A stretch of 20,056 bases of DNA, from the NCBI GenBank assembly GCA_000697335.1, contig JNEM01012529.1:1-20056 (forward strand), written 5' to 3'. The notes beneath the pieces are model-generated. The model saw nothing but the letters and a program-made list of their open reading frames with translations, made no database searches and was not told the origin of the DNA. The stretch is from Conidiobolus incongruus B7586 (Eukaryota > Entomophthoromycota > Entomophthoromycetes > Entomophthorales > Conidiobolaceae). The translations under genes and the position numbers were made by a program. This document shows positions 1-10,586 of this stretch, piece by piece (position 1 is the first letter of the stretch; the number at the start of each line of letters is the position of its first letter).

Positions 1-234
1 TTTTATAACTTATTATATAATTATATTTATTTTTAAATATCTAAAAGTTTTGAAAATAATTATTATATTAAACTAGTTTATTAAAAGAAGAGATTATAGT
101 TATGATTTAAAAAAACTAAAATAATAAGAATAATTTAAAATTATATACAATAATTATAACTATTTTTTAAAGTTTTATATAAATAATAGATGCTTAATAA
201 TTAATATGTTTTCATTAATTATATAATCAATATA

Positions 235-690
235 TGCTATTAGCAAGTATTTTGATAGTCAAGCCATTTCCATCATATTATTGGATATTGTCATCACTTT
301 TAATTCACTTATATATAGCAAAGCCTTATTAGTTATCTATAGTTATTATCTTAGTACTGATAAACTTTAAACCGTTAGAAAGTGAGTTATAATCCATGAA
401 TTACCATGGATATATAACCTTAGTTGCAGACACTATAATAAAGATATTTTTTTTCCATTATAAATCTATTAATAACTTGAACTTTTAAGTCATTACTTAT
501 CAACTGATAATTAAGTCAAGAACCAAGATAATATCAAATCTTTGTAATCTTTGGTTAGAGACATTGTGGATATTTGTGATTTATAAGCAATCCGCTTTAT
601 TGTTACTTATCCCTGCCTCTTGGTATACCTAGCAGGCTTAACATTCAACTTTTTACCCAATCCTTGACATCAAGTCACAGCTCATTATCA
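235..690 (+). mobile_element. Solo-LTR-like repeat, copy A (fossil)
   Basis: A 456 bp repeat whose inverted partner lies at 3747-4201. It begins TGCTATTAG and ends CATTATCA, so it has TG...CA termini, and it is flanked by atata on both sides (230-234 and 691-695), consistent with a 5 bp target duplication. No internal retroelement coding region adjoins it. The family is unknown and the strand is arbitrary. The A/T-rich flank makes the target duplication weak evidence alone; the matching structure of the second copy strengthens it. Confidence 0.5.
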
Positions 691-1686
691 ATATATATTG
701 ATAAATTTGAACATAATGATTAAAATTTTATTAGATTGATATTGATTATAGAAATATAAATCTGTCATTGAATATATGAAACAAAATTAATTAATAAAAA
801 GTGGGAGTATATACATTATACCAAGTTCCTCAAGATTGGTATAACCTTTATTATTTGCCTTTACAAACTCTGCAATTTTATGATTAATAGACCAAAGCGT
901 AAAATTTCAATTTAACCGTTATATATATCAAAAATTAATATATATACTAAAATTGCAACCATATTTTAAGTTCGATATATATTTATACATTTATTATTTT
1001 ATATGTTACATTTTAATTACCAAAATAAATCATAACTCTCAATACCAAAATATAGAGTAGGAAATATATTATTTCTGTTTTTATATAGTTTTTTAATTTA
1101 CAATAATTCCAATTTGTTTATTGTAAACAGTTAATTTTATTTGTATTACAAAAAACTATATTCATTACCCTATAATGAATTCAAGTTGGATTTTTTGAAT
1201 CAGCAAAATATATACTGAGTATTATTTTGATTTATTAAAAATTATTTGAGAATATTTTTCAAAAAAACTGCTAAATATTACACGATATTAATGCCAAAAT
1301 TTTTACTTCTTGTTATGATATATTAGAAAAAAGAACCACTTTGACCCTACCACTAATTTATGAAACTACCAAATTTATACCCCCAAGTAATATATCAATA
1401 AATTTGTCATTAAGTGATTTAATAATTTTATGACTCAAAGTATTATTTATCAACTTATTAAATTATTCAATTTGATACTATATATTTAGTAAAATTTCAA
1501 AATATAAATTGAAATGTGTTTTGGTAAGTTTAACTATAATCTACACAAAAACTACTAGTTGACAAAAGGTTTATTTTTGAAATACGAAACCCCTTAATTT
1601 ATCTAAATTTGGTATAATGAATATGTTAAATAGAATTTACAAAATAATTATGTTAAAGTTATTGATGATTCAGGTACGTAAATTTG
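691..1686. other. AT-rich intergenic stretch before the first array gene
   Basis: Nothing reads as a gene here. The composition is mostly A/T, with a few slightly richer patches near 800-890 and 1330-1390 that have no open frame I can support. They could be old gene or repeat debris, but I found no match within the window. Confidence 0.6.
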
Positions 1687-1757
1687 ATTGGTTAAAATAA
1701 TAAGATGTTTTTATTTTGTAAAGGAGAATTCAAAACAATAAAAATTAATATATAAAT
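1687..1757 (+). promoter_or_regulatory. Promoter block of first array gene
   Basis: Three elements recur upstream of the paralogues: ATTGG (inverted CCAAT) at 1687-1691, GGAGAATT at 1723-1730, and a TATA-like block aaaattaatatataaa from 1741. The TATA-like block starts 60 nt before the ATG at 1801, against 61 nt in the copies at 8479 and 10632. The shared order and spacing suggest a conserved core promoter. Binding factors are inferred from motif shape only. Confidence 0.55.
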
Positions 1758-1758
1758 A

Positions 1759-2538
1759 ATGTCAAGAAGTCCAGAAAATTACTTCAAAGCTATTTTTACA
1801 ATGTTTAACCGTTATAACTTTTCGAACTATTTAATATTATTCACCATATTGGCATTCGTTGTTGGATTCACGATTGATCACTATGGACCTGGTCACGATA
1901 TCTATTATGGTTTATTAATCCTGGGTCTGCAGATGATTGGAATTGGCATTTATAGTATATTCGTCGAAAATGAAATCCATAAGACCCCTATCGAGTTACA
2001 AGCTTTCATCATTGCACTATTGACAGGATATAATGTCTTTGATCGCATTCTATACTATCTCCACTTTTCTGACTATCACAAATTTGCTGTCTTTGGATTT
2101 GGACTCTTTTCTGTATTACTGGTTGGAAAATTTCAAGAGTGCATCGTTCGAGTTTTTCGCTTTTCATTAGGATTCTCCTTTGGATTGATCATCTTTAGCG
2201 TTATTCCCTGTACAGTCCTCATTAAAGAAATTACATCGTTAGTTATAGGTATTGCATTTATATTTTGGAATTGTCTCAATTTCAGAAGGTTGTCAATCAT
2301 TTTATCTGTAGTTTTGTACAGTATAATGATCAGAAATGGTTTGGCAGCTGTAATTCATCATTTTGGCTTCTCTAATCTTAATTATTTTAACATCTCGTTG
2401 AAGATTTTGAATGTTGTAATTTGTACTTTAGGTCTCTTCCTACAATTGAAAGCTGAGCATTCTAATAATGGAATATTTAGCACTCAACAACCATCCTACT
2501 CAGCTATTAACACTAATGCACCTGAAAGCCAAGTCTAA
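1759..2538 (+). CDS. Array membrane protein, copy 1 (unknown function)
   Basis: Intronless open frame of 259 residues, or 245 if translation starts at the ATG at 1801. The later start is favoured because MFNRYNF there aligns with MFERYNF at the start of the copies at 8479 and 10632, and because the promoter TATA block lies 60 nt before it, which would put 1759 close to or above the transcription start. Hydrophobic segments suggest 7 or 8 membrane spans. Conserved landmarks are FVENEIHK at 68-75 (before IELQAF), LLVGKFQE near 120-127, GIAFIFWN near 164-171, and a final QLKAEH at 229-234. A short soluble tail follows, ending PSYSA...APESQV. It is closest to the copy at 10632. I do not recognise a named family. 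The layout loosely resembles TMEM198/DUF4203 7-TM proteins, but this is an impression and not a match. Confidence 0.88.
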   Translation: MSRSPENYFKAIFTMFNRYNFSNYLILFTILAFVVGFTIDHYGPGHDIYYGLLILGLQMIGIGIYSIFVENEIHKTPIELQAFIIALLTGYNVFDRILYYLHFSDYHKFAVFGFGLFSVLLVGKFQECIVRVFRFSLGFSFGLIIFSVIPCTVLIKEITSLVIGIAFIFWNCLNFRRLSIILSVVLYSIMIRNGLAAVIHHFGFSNLNYFNISLKILNVVICTLGLFLQLKAEHSNNGIFSTQQPSYSAINTNAPESQV

Positions 2539-2561
2539 TTTTTTTATAATTTACATAGTTT

Positions 2562-2567
2562 AATAAA
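2562..2567 (+). terminator. AATAAA poly(A) signal, copy 1
   Basis: AATAAA lies 24 nt after the stop codon. The copies at 8479 and 10632 have AATAAA at a similar place, 13 nt after their stops, so it is a plausible cleavage/polyadenylation signal. Confidence 0.45.
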
Positions 2568-3746
2568 CCTTTGAATATAACGAAAATATATAAAATTAAC
2601 TCTTTGTGTCACCAGTAATTAATAGATATAATCCCTAGGCAGAGAGATATGTGATTTTATTTCAATTTTAAGCATTTCTAATATATCAGAGTAATTAAAA
2701 AATATATATATATTTTATAAGATTATTATAATTTTATTAAAAATATTGATAAAAAAATAATACATAATTTATTATATTCAATCATTTAATACTAATAAAA
2801 CTAAATATTAAAATTTGAAATATATAAAATAAATTGGATATTTCCCTGATTAAAAATAACTAATTCATATATTATTTTAGGATAGATATAATATATTTGT
2901 AAGTTTGATCATTATAGATTTGTTAAAGATATTATATTTGAAATCATCTTTGTATATAAATAGTGAGCTTTTAATTTGACAAACTATTAAATTCAATTTA
3001 TCATTAAAAAAATAAATTTGACAATTAGTCTAATATAATATAGTATGGATTTATTATTAAATATCAGGAAACTATTATTTAACCTTTATTTATCATTTAT
3101 AATAAGGCTAATTTAACTCCAAAGCAATATTATTAAATTTATAATATCCAAAAAAAATTCTCTTAATATTTAATAAAATTTTACAAAATTTTTAAATATA
3201 ATATAATATTAATATAATCAATTTGTAAATTTTCAAAACTTATAAAAATTAATAGATTTTTAAATAGTAAAATATTCAATAAAATTTGAAATTTAATATT
3301 AATTATATATATATTACTGTATATTTATCAATTAATTTCAATATACTAAAATTTTATACTAATTATAATATTCATATATTTTGAATAAAAAAGATTTTTA
3401 ATAATTATAAATCATTTCAAATATTAAAAAATATAATCTTATTAGTTAAATGGCATTAGGTTTTAAAACTGATTCAGAATATTAAAAATATCAATAGTTT
3501 ATTATATATTCAATTAAATTATCTTTATTATTATATATGGTTATAATTGAATTTATAATTTTTTAAAGTTTTATGAAATTCTAATAAAGTTTCAATATAA
3601 GGTATTAAAAAAGCTTATATTTTTTATAACAAGGATATGCTATAATAAGATATATATTATATATATTTAGTTAATATAATATATAACTATATCAAAATAA
3701 ATTTCAAATTTCTAAATATTTATAAATATTATATTGCAAAATATAT
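2568..3746. other. AT-rich intergenic stretch
   Basis: Almost pure A/T with no open frame, RNA-like motif or repeat that I can support. Confidence 0.65.
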
Positions 3747-4201
3747 TGACAATCAGTTATGACTTAATATCAAGGATTTGGTAAAAAGTTGGATATTATG
3801 CCTGCCAGATATACTAAGAGGCAGGGATAAATAACAATAAAGTGGATTGCTTATAAATCATAAATATTTACAATATCACTAACCAAAGATTATAAAGATT
3901 TGATATTATCTTAGATCTTGACTTAATTACCAGTTGGTAGGCAATAACTTAAAGATTCAAGTGATTAATGGATTTGTGATAGAAAAAGATATCTTTATTA
4001 TAGTGTCCTTAATTAAAGTTATATATCCATGGTAGTTTATGGATTATGACTCACCTACTAAGGGGTTAAAGTTCACTAGTTCTGAGGTAACAACTATGGA
4101 TGGCTAATGAGTTTTTATTGTATATAAGTGAATTAAAAATGATGACAATATCCAATATCATCATGGAAGTGGCTTTATTATCAAAATGCTTCCTTGTAAC
4201 A
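3747..4201 (-). mobile_element. Solo-LTR-like repeat, copy B (fossil)
   Basis: A 455 bp repeat that is the reverse complement of 235-690. It matches across the whole length, for example through ccctgcctctt, gatttataagcaatcc and ccatggatatat. In this orientation it begins TGTTACAAGG and ends GATTGTCA. Flanks are tatat (3742-3746) and gatat (4202-4206), a near-matching 5 bp target duplication. Differences from copy A are mainly C/T and G/A changes, and I estimate over 10% divergence in the part aligned by eye, so both are old. Separate flanks for each copy imply independent insertions and argue against one element spanning the gene between them. Confidence 0.5.
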
Positions 4202-4747
4202 GATATTGGATTGTTATTAAAATTGATTTAAAATATAATAAAAGATCTACTATCAAACATTGTTTTGTAGATATAACAATATTTTAATTTTTTAGACAAA
4301 GGCATTTACATTCTAATCAAAGTTATACTTGGCAGTTAATTATAAAAATTACGAGCTCTTGTTTTACTCAATTATAATTCTACTTAATTAATAGTAGTAT
4401 ATTATGTTAATTATTTTATTCAATCAATACCAAGTTCAACTTTTATATCACTTATTTAACTAGGCTAAAATATTTATTATTTAATTTTGAGTTAAAATAA
4501 AATTGATTATTAATTTAAAAATATTGAAAAAGCATAAATTTCGTTATCAACACTTTAATCAATATATACAATTCTAATATTAATAATGAAAAGGCCAATA
4601 CCAACTTCATTAGCGAAGTGCTCTAATCTAGCAGAATTATCCCAGTATTTGTTCATTATAAAATATAGCAAGAATTTCAAAAAAAATGAGCCATATATAA
4701 AATCCTAGGCATGGTAAAAGTAATAATCAATCCACAATAATATAAAA
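4202..4747. other. AT-rich stretch upstream of the array relic
   Basis: There is no gene here. An atatataaaa block at 4693-4702 lies 55 nt before the relic's former start, in the position where intact copies have their TATA-like block. A ccaat occurs at about 4592. Both may be remains of the relic's promoter. Confidence 0.4.
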
Positions 4748-5488
4748 ATATTTGAAAGCTAAACCTTTTCCAACTATATAATGATTTTAATAATATTGAA
4801 GCTCGTTATAAGATTTAGTATTGATTTCTATTTACTAGACTTTGACACTCACAATATATTCGCAATCATAAATCTACAGCTTTTTTAAATCTTTGTTTAT
4901 ACTAATTTTGTCCAAATTGAAATTCACAAGTCATGAGTTGAGATAGAAAGCTTTATTTCTGCTTTAGTAAAATAATATTACCTACTTTAAATTATATCTT
5001 AATTAGTGTAAATTACTTGAGTTAATTCTATTACCAATATTCCATTATAAATTTTTGTGAAATTTTTATTTATAACAAAATTGAGACAAATCGCTACTAA
5101 TAATTTTCCTAATTACAATAGTTTTCTCTGTAGGATGGATAATATTTCTCATAATCCCCAATCTTTGGTCTCATGAATAAACCATTGCTCTTGTTCTTGA
5201 TATTAGCAATATTTTCTTGAATTATTTCATATTTTCAAAGTTGTTTATTATTTTGTTCGTATCCATTTAAAGTTCAATGATCAAATATGGTTTAGCTAAT
5301 ATAGTTAGTCATTTATTTCACATGCATACCTGTTGGCTCTACACTACATTAGAGATTTTGAATCTTTTAATCTTGTCCCAATAGTGCTTTAATTCAATTG
5401 AAAGGTGTAAATTCAATTAGTGATATTTGAATTAATCACATACTTTAATCAACATTTAATGATCTTAATCAGGCGCTCAACAATTTAA
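4748..5488 (+). pseudogene. Decayed fifth copy of the array membrane protein
   Basis: The full length of the family can be followed, but there is no long open frame. At 4748 a degraded start (ATA in place of ATG) is followed by TTT GAA, then codons for FSNY and later VIRFSID, matching MFE...FSNY of the family. At 4907 the frame reads FVQIEIHKS, then after a stop VEIESFISAL, against FVENEIHKTSIELQAFIIAL. Near 5280 it reads SSMIKYGLANIV, against MIKHGLDTTI. Near 5389 it reads LIQLK then NSISDI, matching the LIQLK...ISDF of the copy at 14140. Several in-frame stops (after FES, after IHKS, after SALVK, before SSMIKYG and after ISDI) and frame shifts break it. The closest relative is the copy at 14140, with which it shares LIQLK and the ISD insertion, although its start is MFE-like. 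Confidence 0.8.
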
Positions 5489-6476
5489 CAATTAATTCTT
5501 ATTATTATATCACTCAAATTGAATTTAATATTAATATTTTTCAACCTTTTATAACTTATATTACTTATTTGAATTAATCATAGTGTACTAATATACACTT
5601 TCATCTAAAATTCTTATTTATTATTTTAAATTGAGTTTCACTTTAACAATGACTCTAATGATTTTAATTATTTAGTACTTTGATTTAATCTAGCAAAGGA
5701 TATTGAAAAAAGTGAAATATTTTATTAAAATATTAAAATTGGAAAGTACTTGTAAATAAAATTGATTTCATTGATATGATATATGATTTCTAATATAATG
5801 AATAAAAAGCTTTATATATTCATCAATTGAGTATTCAAATTAATTATAATAATATATTATCACTGAATATAAATATCATATATTATGATAAAATTTTTTT
5901 CATAATAACTATTGAAAAATTTTATTACCATCATTTTAAAGAACAAGTTTTTTTAAATTTTTGAATATTGTTAATAAAAACCTTTGATAAAGTAAGATAT
6001 AATTTCAAATCCATAACTCAAGAAAAGTGTTTTATAATAATTATGCTCATTTATTCAAAATATCAATCCAAGAAAGTTATTAATAGTAAATTAAATTAAT
6101 ATTGATTCAAAGGATTTGCACTTTATAATATTTAGAAATATTATAATTTAATGGAATAAGAAGAATCAAAGACAATACTTTTAAATTGGGTAATACTAAT
6201 ATATTTATATTGAGTATATAATGAATCGATTGATTAATAAAAAAATATGGTTCGGATATGTTAAAAATAATAAAAAGTATTTCATTTATTATTGATGAAT
6301 ATAATTTTCAATAAAATGTATTATTTTTACTATTACAATATTGATAAAGGAATCCTTATGTTAATACTGTGCAACAATTGATATGCAATTTAATCTATTT
6401 AACACTGATATTGATGATTTTTAACATTTATAATACTATGTATATCATTTATATTCTATATTTTATGGCTTTATAA
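5489..6476. other. AT-rich intergenic stretch
   Basis: No gene, RNA or repeat can be supported. Short hydrophobic frames arise by chance from T-rich codons. Confidence 0.6.
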
Positions 6477-6680
6477 TTGAATCAAAGCAACTATAAAGGT
6501 AATTGGACCATATTATTTGAAGAAATTCTGTTGACTGAACATGCAAAGCCAATAAGAAAAATGGAAGATTGTATATATAAGTTATTGATATTCGTTGTTT
6601 TATTGTCAACGATTGAGATATTTTTTGCTGTTATCCATTTCTTGAAAAGATTTTCTCTATTCTTAAACCTTAGTCTTTAA
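6477..6680 (+). other. Short open stretch with one hydrophobic helix, doubtful gene
   Basis: A 67-codon open stretch that begins with TTG; its first ATG is at codon 29 (6561). From there it would encode 39 residues with one hydrophobic segment (YKLLIFVVLLSTIEIFF). It matches nothing else in the window, has none of the array promoter elements, and lies in a patch only slightly richer in G+C than its surroundings. It may be a fragment of a decayed gene or chance. Confidence 0.12.
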
Positions 6681-7282
6681 ATAATAGATTTATTTGGATA
6701 TCAATGCATATCATAAGGATAATGTATCATTTAAATGTTCAATTATTCTTTGAATATAATACATAATTTGTCTAAACTATAATTTAGTAATTATATATTA
6801 TTATCCATGAAGTATATATTTAGAAAAATATATAAAATTATATTCATTGAAGAATAATAGTATATAGCAAATTTCAAATTTTATTAATATACCAATATGA
6901 TATATCTTTCTTGTATATCTGGACTTAAAAATAATACAATAAAATATTAATTAAAATTTTAAATTTAATAAATTGTATTATAAATAATGAAAAATATTAG
7001 ATGAGGGATTGTAAAGTTTAGGACCTGTATTTATCAACAAGATGTCAAAGCTAAAATTTATTATCTTCATTTATTATGAAATTATAAGCTATTAAAAAAG
7101 AATATTTAAAGAATATATATTGTTGTTATTATTAAAATTATATCAACAAATTTATCTTATTTTATTTTAGCTAAAAAATAATTGGTAATTTCCGCTGGTA
7201 AGAATAATATTTAATACTACTTAACTTTTTGAATATTGTTTAAAAAGATCTTGATATTGATTCACTCACCAAGTATATCAAC
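6681..7282. other. AT-rich intergenic stretch
   Basis: No supported feature. Downstream on the minus strand it would hold the 3' side of the relic at 7283-7789, but no clear continuation of that frame is visible. Confidence 0.55.
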
Positions 7283-7789
7283 TTATAAAATTTTATGAAA
7301 TATCATACGATAAACAATAAATTTGATTATATTTGCTGCAATTATTAGATCCGGAAATAGAGCATTGGTGGCGAGTTGGAACATTCGTGCCATAATGATC
7401 TGAAGTAAATTGCTGGTGACCATAGGAGAATACTCGACAACTTGAACAACAACTAACTGTGCGAGTGTCGATTCAAATGATCTTTGATGAATTGGTATTA
7501 AAGCTAGATTATGCATCATTTTGAGGGGGTTCAGGGTGTAGATGGTTTATTAGAAATTGGTGGTAGATGATAGAGAATAAAATGAGGTTATGATGCTGAA
7601 AGAAGAATAGTGAAAGCGAGAGAGGTCTGACAGGGTGTGGGAAGAGAGTGCTTCATGTTTTGTAGGTGTATTAAGAGAATTGTGCAAATTTCTGCGTTTT
7701 AAAGGAGTTATGGATGTGAATACAGAGATACGTGTTGGTAATTCAGTATTCTGACAATATTCAACAGTCACAATAAATGGAAAAATCAT
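7283..7789 (-). pseudogene. Gene relic 1, possibly transcription-factor-like
   Basis: An island clearly richer in G+C than its surroundings. On the minus strand, 7519-7283 is open for 78 codons and includes LAQLVVVQVVEYSPM, IIMARMFQLATNALF and PDLIIAANI. Just upstream another frame reads LILFSIIYHQFLINHLHPEP, so a helix-rich coding signal is split between frames. A pyrimidine-rich stretch ending ttctttcag may be an old 3' splice site. A related pattern occurs at 19155-19620. The order (a YHQF helix, then a helix with VVEY, then a hydrophobic helix) resembles the middle homology region of fungal Zn2Cys6 transcription factors, but no zinc-cluster cysteines are visible, so that identity is a guess. 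Confidence 0.4.
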
Positions 7790-8352
7790 TTTGTTCTAAT
7801 TGAAAATAATAATTCTCTTTCACAAATACTCATATCAATATCAATATCCAATCATATTATAATGTTGAAGGAGCTATATTGTATTACAATTAGAGTGAGT
7901 ATATAACAAGTATTTTATTAATTTTAGACATAATACAGAGTCTAATAATTATTTGACTTTATTTGAAAGGGATATATTTACTCCATTTTCAATTATCTGG
8001 ATGTAAAATATTAAATGGCTAATATTTGATATATTAGAATATATTTAAATATTTCTTGGCTTTAATTAATTTGACAAGGAGAAAATATTACTTATTTTTT
8101 AAGCTCTGTAAATTAGATTTAATTAATATATAATATTTTGTTTGAACATAATGAAATGTACAGTTTATTAAAATTTGTTTATTAACGTTCTAAAATTTTG
8201 GCTACTGATTTTTAAATTAAATAACTATTTTTATCATAAAATTTATAACTTTTATTTACTATATCAATCATTTTTTTAACTTTCTCAACAAAACCAAATC
8301 TATGTCTATTGAAAAGGATAATGTGAAAAAAACTTATTTATATCATAGTGCT
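7790..8352. other. AT-rich intergenic stretch
   Basis: No supported feature. The sequence runs up to the promoter of the copy at 8479. Confidence 0.6.
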
Positions 8353-8434
8353 ATTGGCTATTTGACTTGGCATTATGAATCACTTTAAAATAACTAAAAG
8401 GAGAATTTAACCCAACTAAAATTGATATAAAATC
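8353..8434 (+). promoter_or_regulatory. Promoter block of second array gene
   Basis: ATTGG at 8353-8357, GGAGAATT at 8400-8407 and a TATA-like aaaattgatataaaa from 8418, 61 nt before the ATG at 8479. The order is the same as in copies 1 and 3, and the ATTGG-to-GGAGA spacing (47 nt) nearly equals that of copy 3 (48 nt). Immediately downstream, 8441-8446 reads ATGTAA, a start codon followed directly by a stop. It aligns with the upstream ATG at 1759 of copy 1. Confidence 0.55.
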
Positions 8435-8478
8435 AAACAGATGTAACAAAAAAATATAAGTTTCATATTATATTTACA

Positions 8479-9231
8479 ATGTTCGAACGTTACAACTTTT
8501 CCGCCTATCTAATATTATTCATTATTTTAACATTCACTATCGGGTCCACTATTCCTTCATATGAATCTGCTCGTGTCATCGCTTATGGATTGTCTTTCGC
8601 TTTACTAGCAATTAGTATTGGTATCTATAGCTTATTCGTTGAAAATGAAATTCACAAAACTTCTATCCAATTCCAAGCCTTTATTATTACTTTAGTTACA
8701 GGATTTATGGTCGTTTACGTTGTGGCATATTCTCTGCATCCTCCTATTCTGGCTTATATATTGTTCGAGAACTTAGCTGTTGGACTAGTTTCTGTGTTGT
8801 TGGTTGGCAAATTACAGGAAGTGTTTGTACGAATCTACCGCTTTGCTTTGGCTTTCAGCGTTGTTACCGTAATCTTTGGCAACCCCTATTACATCCTGTC
8901 CTATACCAATCTTGCTTCTTTGATCCTAGGCATTGCTTTCATCTTCTTTAATTATCTCACATTCAAAAGACTGTCCATTATTGCATCAGTATTCGTTTAT
9001 GCTAGCATGATCAGATATGGTATAGATATTACAGCTCGTCAATTATTTGATTCTGCCCGATATTTTGGACCACCGTATTATATTGTTTTAGATATTTTGA
9101 CCGTTTTAAACCTTGTCATCGGCCTTTTCCTTCAATTGAAAGCTGAACATTTTAACACCGGCTTCTTAAATGATCAACAAACTTCATACTCTACTTTCAA
9201 TAACGCAAATGTAGCCGAACAACAAGTTTAA
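8479..9231 (+). CDS. Array membrane protein, copy 2 (unknown function)
   Basis: An intronless frame of 250 residues starting MFERYNF. The start is supported by the conserved tttacaATGTT context shared with copies 1 and 3 and by the fixed distance to the TATA-like block. Hydrophobic segments lie at about 8-24, 33-54, 64-84, 95-113, 118-136, 143-162, 165-183 and 201-220, giving 7 or 8 spans. Conserved landmarks are FVENEIHK at 53-60, LLVGKLQEVFVRIYRF at 107-122, GIAFIFFNYL at 151-160, FKRLSI at 162-167 and QLKAEH at 219-224. The soluble tail of about 26 residues reads SYSTF and ends AEQQV. There is no signal peptide other than the first span. Membrane location is inferred from hydrophobicity, and a role in transport or sensing cannot be told from sequence. 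Confidence 0.93.
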   Translation: MFERYNFSAYLILFIILTFTIGSTIPSYESARVIAYGLSFALLAISIGIYSLFVENEIHKTSIQFQAFIITLVTGFMVVYVVAYSLHPPILAYILFENLAVGLVSVLLVGKLQEVFVRIYRFALAFSVVTVIFGNPYYILSYTNLASLILGIAFIFFNYLTFKRLSIIASVFVYASMIRYGIDITARQLFDSARYFGPPYYIVLDILTVLNLVIGLFLQLKAEHFNTGFLNDQQTSYSTFNNANVAEQQV

Positions 9232-9243
9232 AACTGATTTTTC

Positions 9244-9249
9244 AATAAA
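9244..9249 (+). terminator. AATAAA poly(A) signal, copy 2
   Basis: AATAAA begins 13 nt after the stop within tttttcaataaa. The copy at 10632 has the same tttttcaataaa at the same distance from its stop, so the 3' untranslated start is conserved between the two. Confidence 0.55.
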
Positions 9250-10505
9250 TTTGTCTGACCATTGATTTAAATTTACGCTTATTAATATTTTGAATTTATA
9301 AATTTAAAATAAATATTAGAGTTGAAAAATGTAATTAATATTGAACCAAACGTTTGATAATTCACATATGATATCATTTTCAAAATATATAATTTATTAA
9401 AAAATACACTAATTTTATATATTATATAATTGTTTTTTAAATTCTCAATTAAAATATTTGAATTTAAAATAAAACTTTTTATATAAATATTAACTGGTTA
9501 TTGTGCTTTAAAGATCATTATAACTATTGTTACTATTATTATGAAGCATAATACATTCAATATATATATATGTTCTGTTTGATGATATATTAAAAGTAGT
9601 CAATTATTATCATTAGTATAATAAATATTAATTTTTCTAATTACAACACTGTTTTTATAATAAATATTCATATTTTTCTAAAATATTAGTAAATTATTAA
9701 ATTTTATCTTTGTTCAATAATAATATACCAAAAAAATAAAGAATTAAATTATCAATTATTATTATTATTATTATTTACTGTATCATTGTAAGAAAATAAA
9801 CTAATATGATATATAATCAATATTATTATTGGAATATATTACAAAAATAAAAATTGGTAAAGTGCTACCTAATATTATCTGAATAATATTTAATCTGATA
9901 ATTATCAAGCTTCAATCAACTTTATCGATATTGAAAATAGTGTAATTTATTATTGTACTTGATTATATCAAAAGTAAAAGCTTTACACACATTACTCTTA
10001 TTGACTCTGATTTATCTACATTTACTTTGGAAACTAAATTGTAAATACATCAATTAAAAATAACTTTTTAGTAAATATATAAAAATTTCATATTAAGATT
10101 AAGATTAATTAACAAAATTATTATATTAATATAAGTATTGATTTGAAAATATTACTTGCTAGTATAGATTGTTTAAAGGATTTTGAATTATATTATAATT
10201 ATTTTCATTTCCGAAATAATTATAACCATTTTATCAATAAATTTTAAAATACTGTATTAATAAAATATATTGATATTTTTTAAAGGAAAGGATATATATA
10301 TATATATAGTATTTTAAATCTATTTACTTTCTAAATATTGTTTATAACTTTTCAATTAAATATGCTCAATGTTTTGAATTAATATATAATCAAAAATTGC
10401 CAAGTATATTCATTTGCTGATTTAGATAAATTAACATTCCCAACAAATAGGATTAAAATTGAATAAATAGGGTGATGTCATAAAAACCTATTGTATTCAA
10501 TTACT
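9250..10505. other. AT-rich intergenic stretch with short microsatellites
   Basis: There is no gene. A short ATT repeat lies at about 9754-9775 and a short AT repeat at about 10292-10308. No relic of the array family was found here. Confidence 0.6.
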
Positions 10506-10586
10506 ATTGGTCAATATAATTATCCTTATGACTTTTCTATTTAATACTTATAGGGAGATTAAACCCTACAAAAATTAATATAAAAG
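10506..10586 (+). promoter_or_regulatory. Promoter block of third array gene
   Basis: ATTGG at 10506-10510, GGAGATT at 10554-10560 and a TATA-like aaaattaatataaaa from 10571, 61 nt before the ATG at 10632. A tiny upstream frame ATG AAA ATG TAA follows at 10601-10612. If the transcript includes it, it would be a three-codon uORF. A typical start about 30 nt below the TATA block would fall next to it, so inclusion is uncertain. Confidence 0.55.

Noticed and set aside
235-4201. A single DNA transposon with terminal inverted repeats enclosing copy 1
   Set aside because: Each repeat carries its own TG...CA ends and flanking duplication, and the enclosed gene belongs to the host array with no transposase present.
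7550-7789. 79-codon minus-strand open frame as a separate gene
   Set aside because: It is low-complexity and pyrimidine-rich, overlaps relic 1, and a neighbouring frame carries the better coding signal. It is treated as part of the relic.
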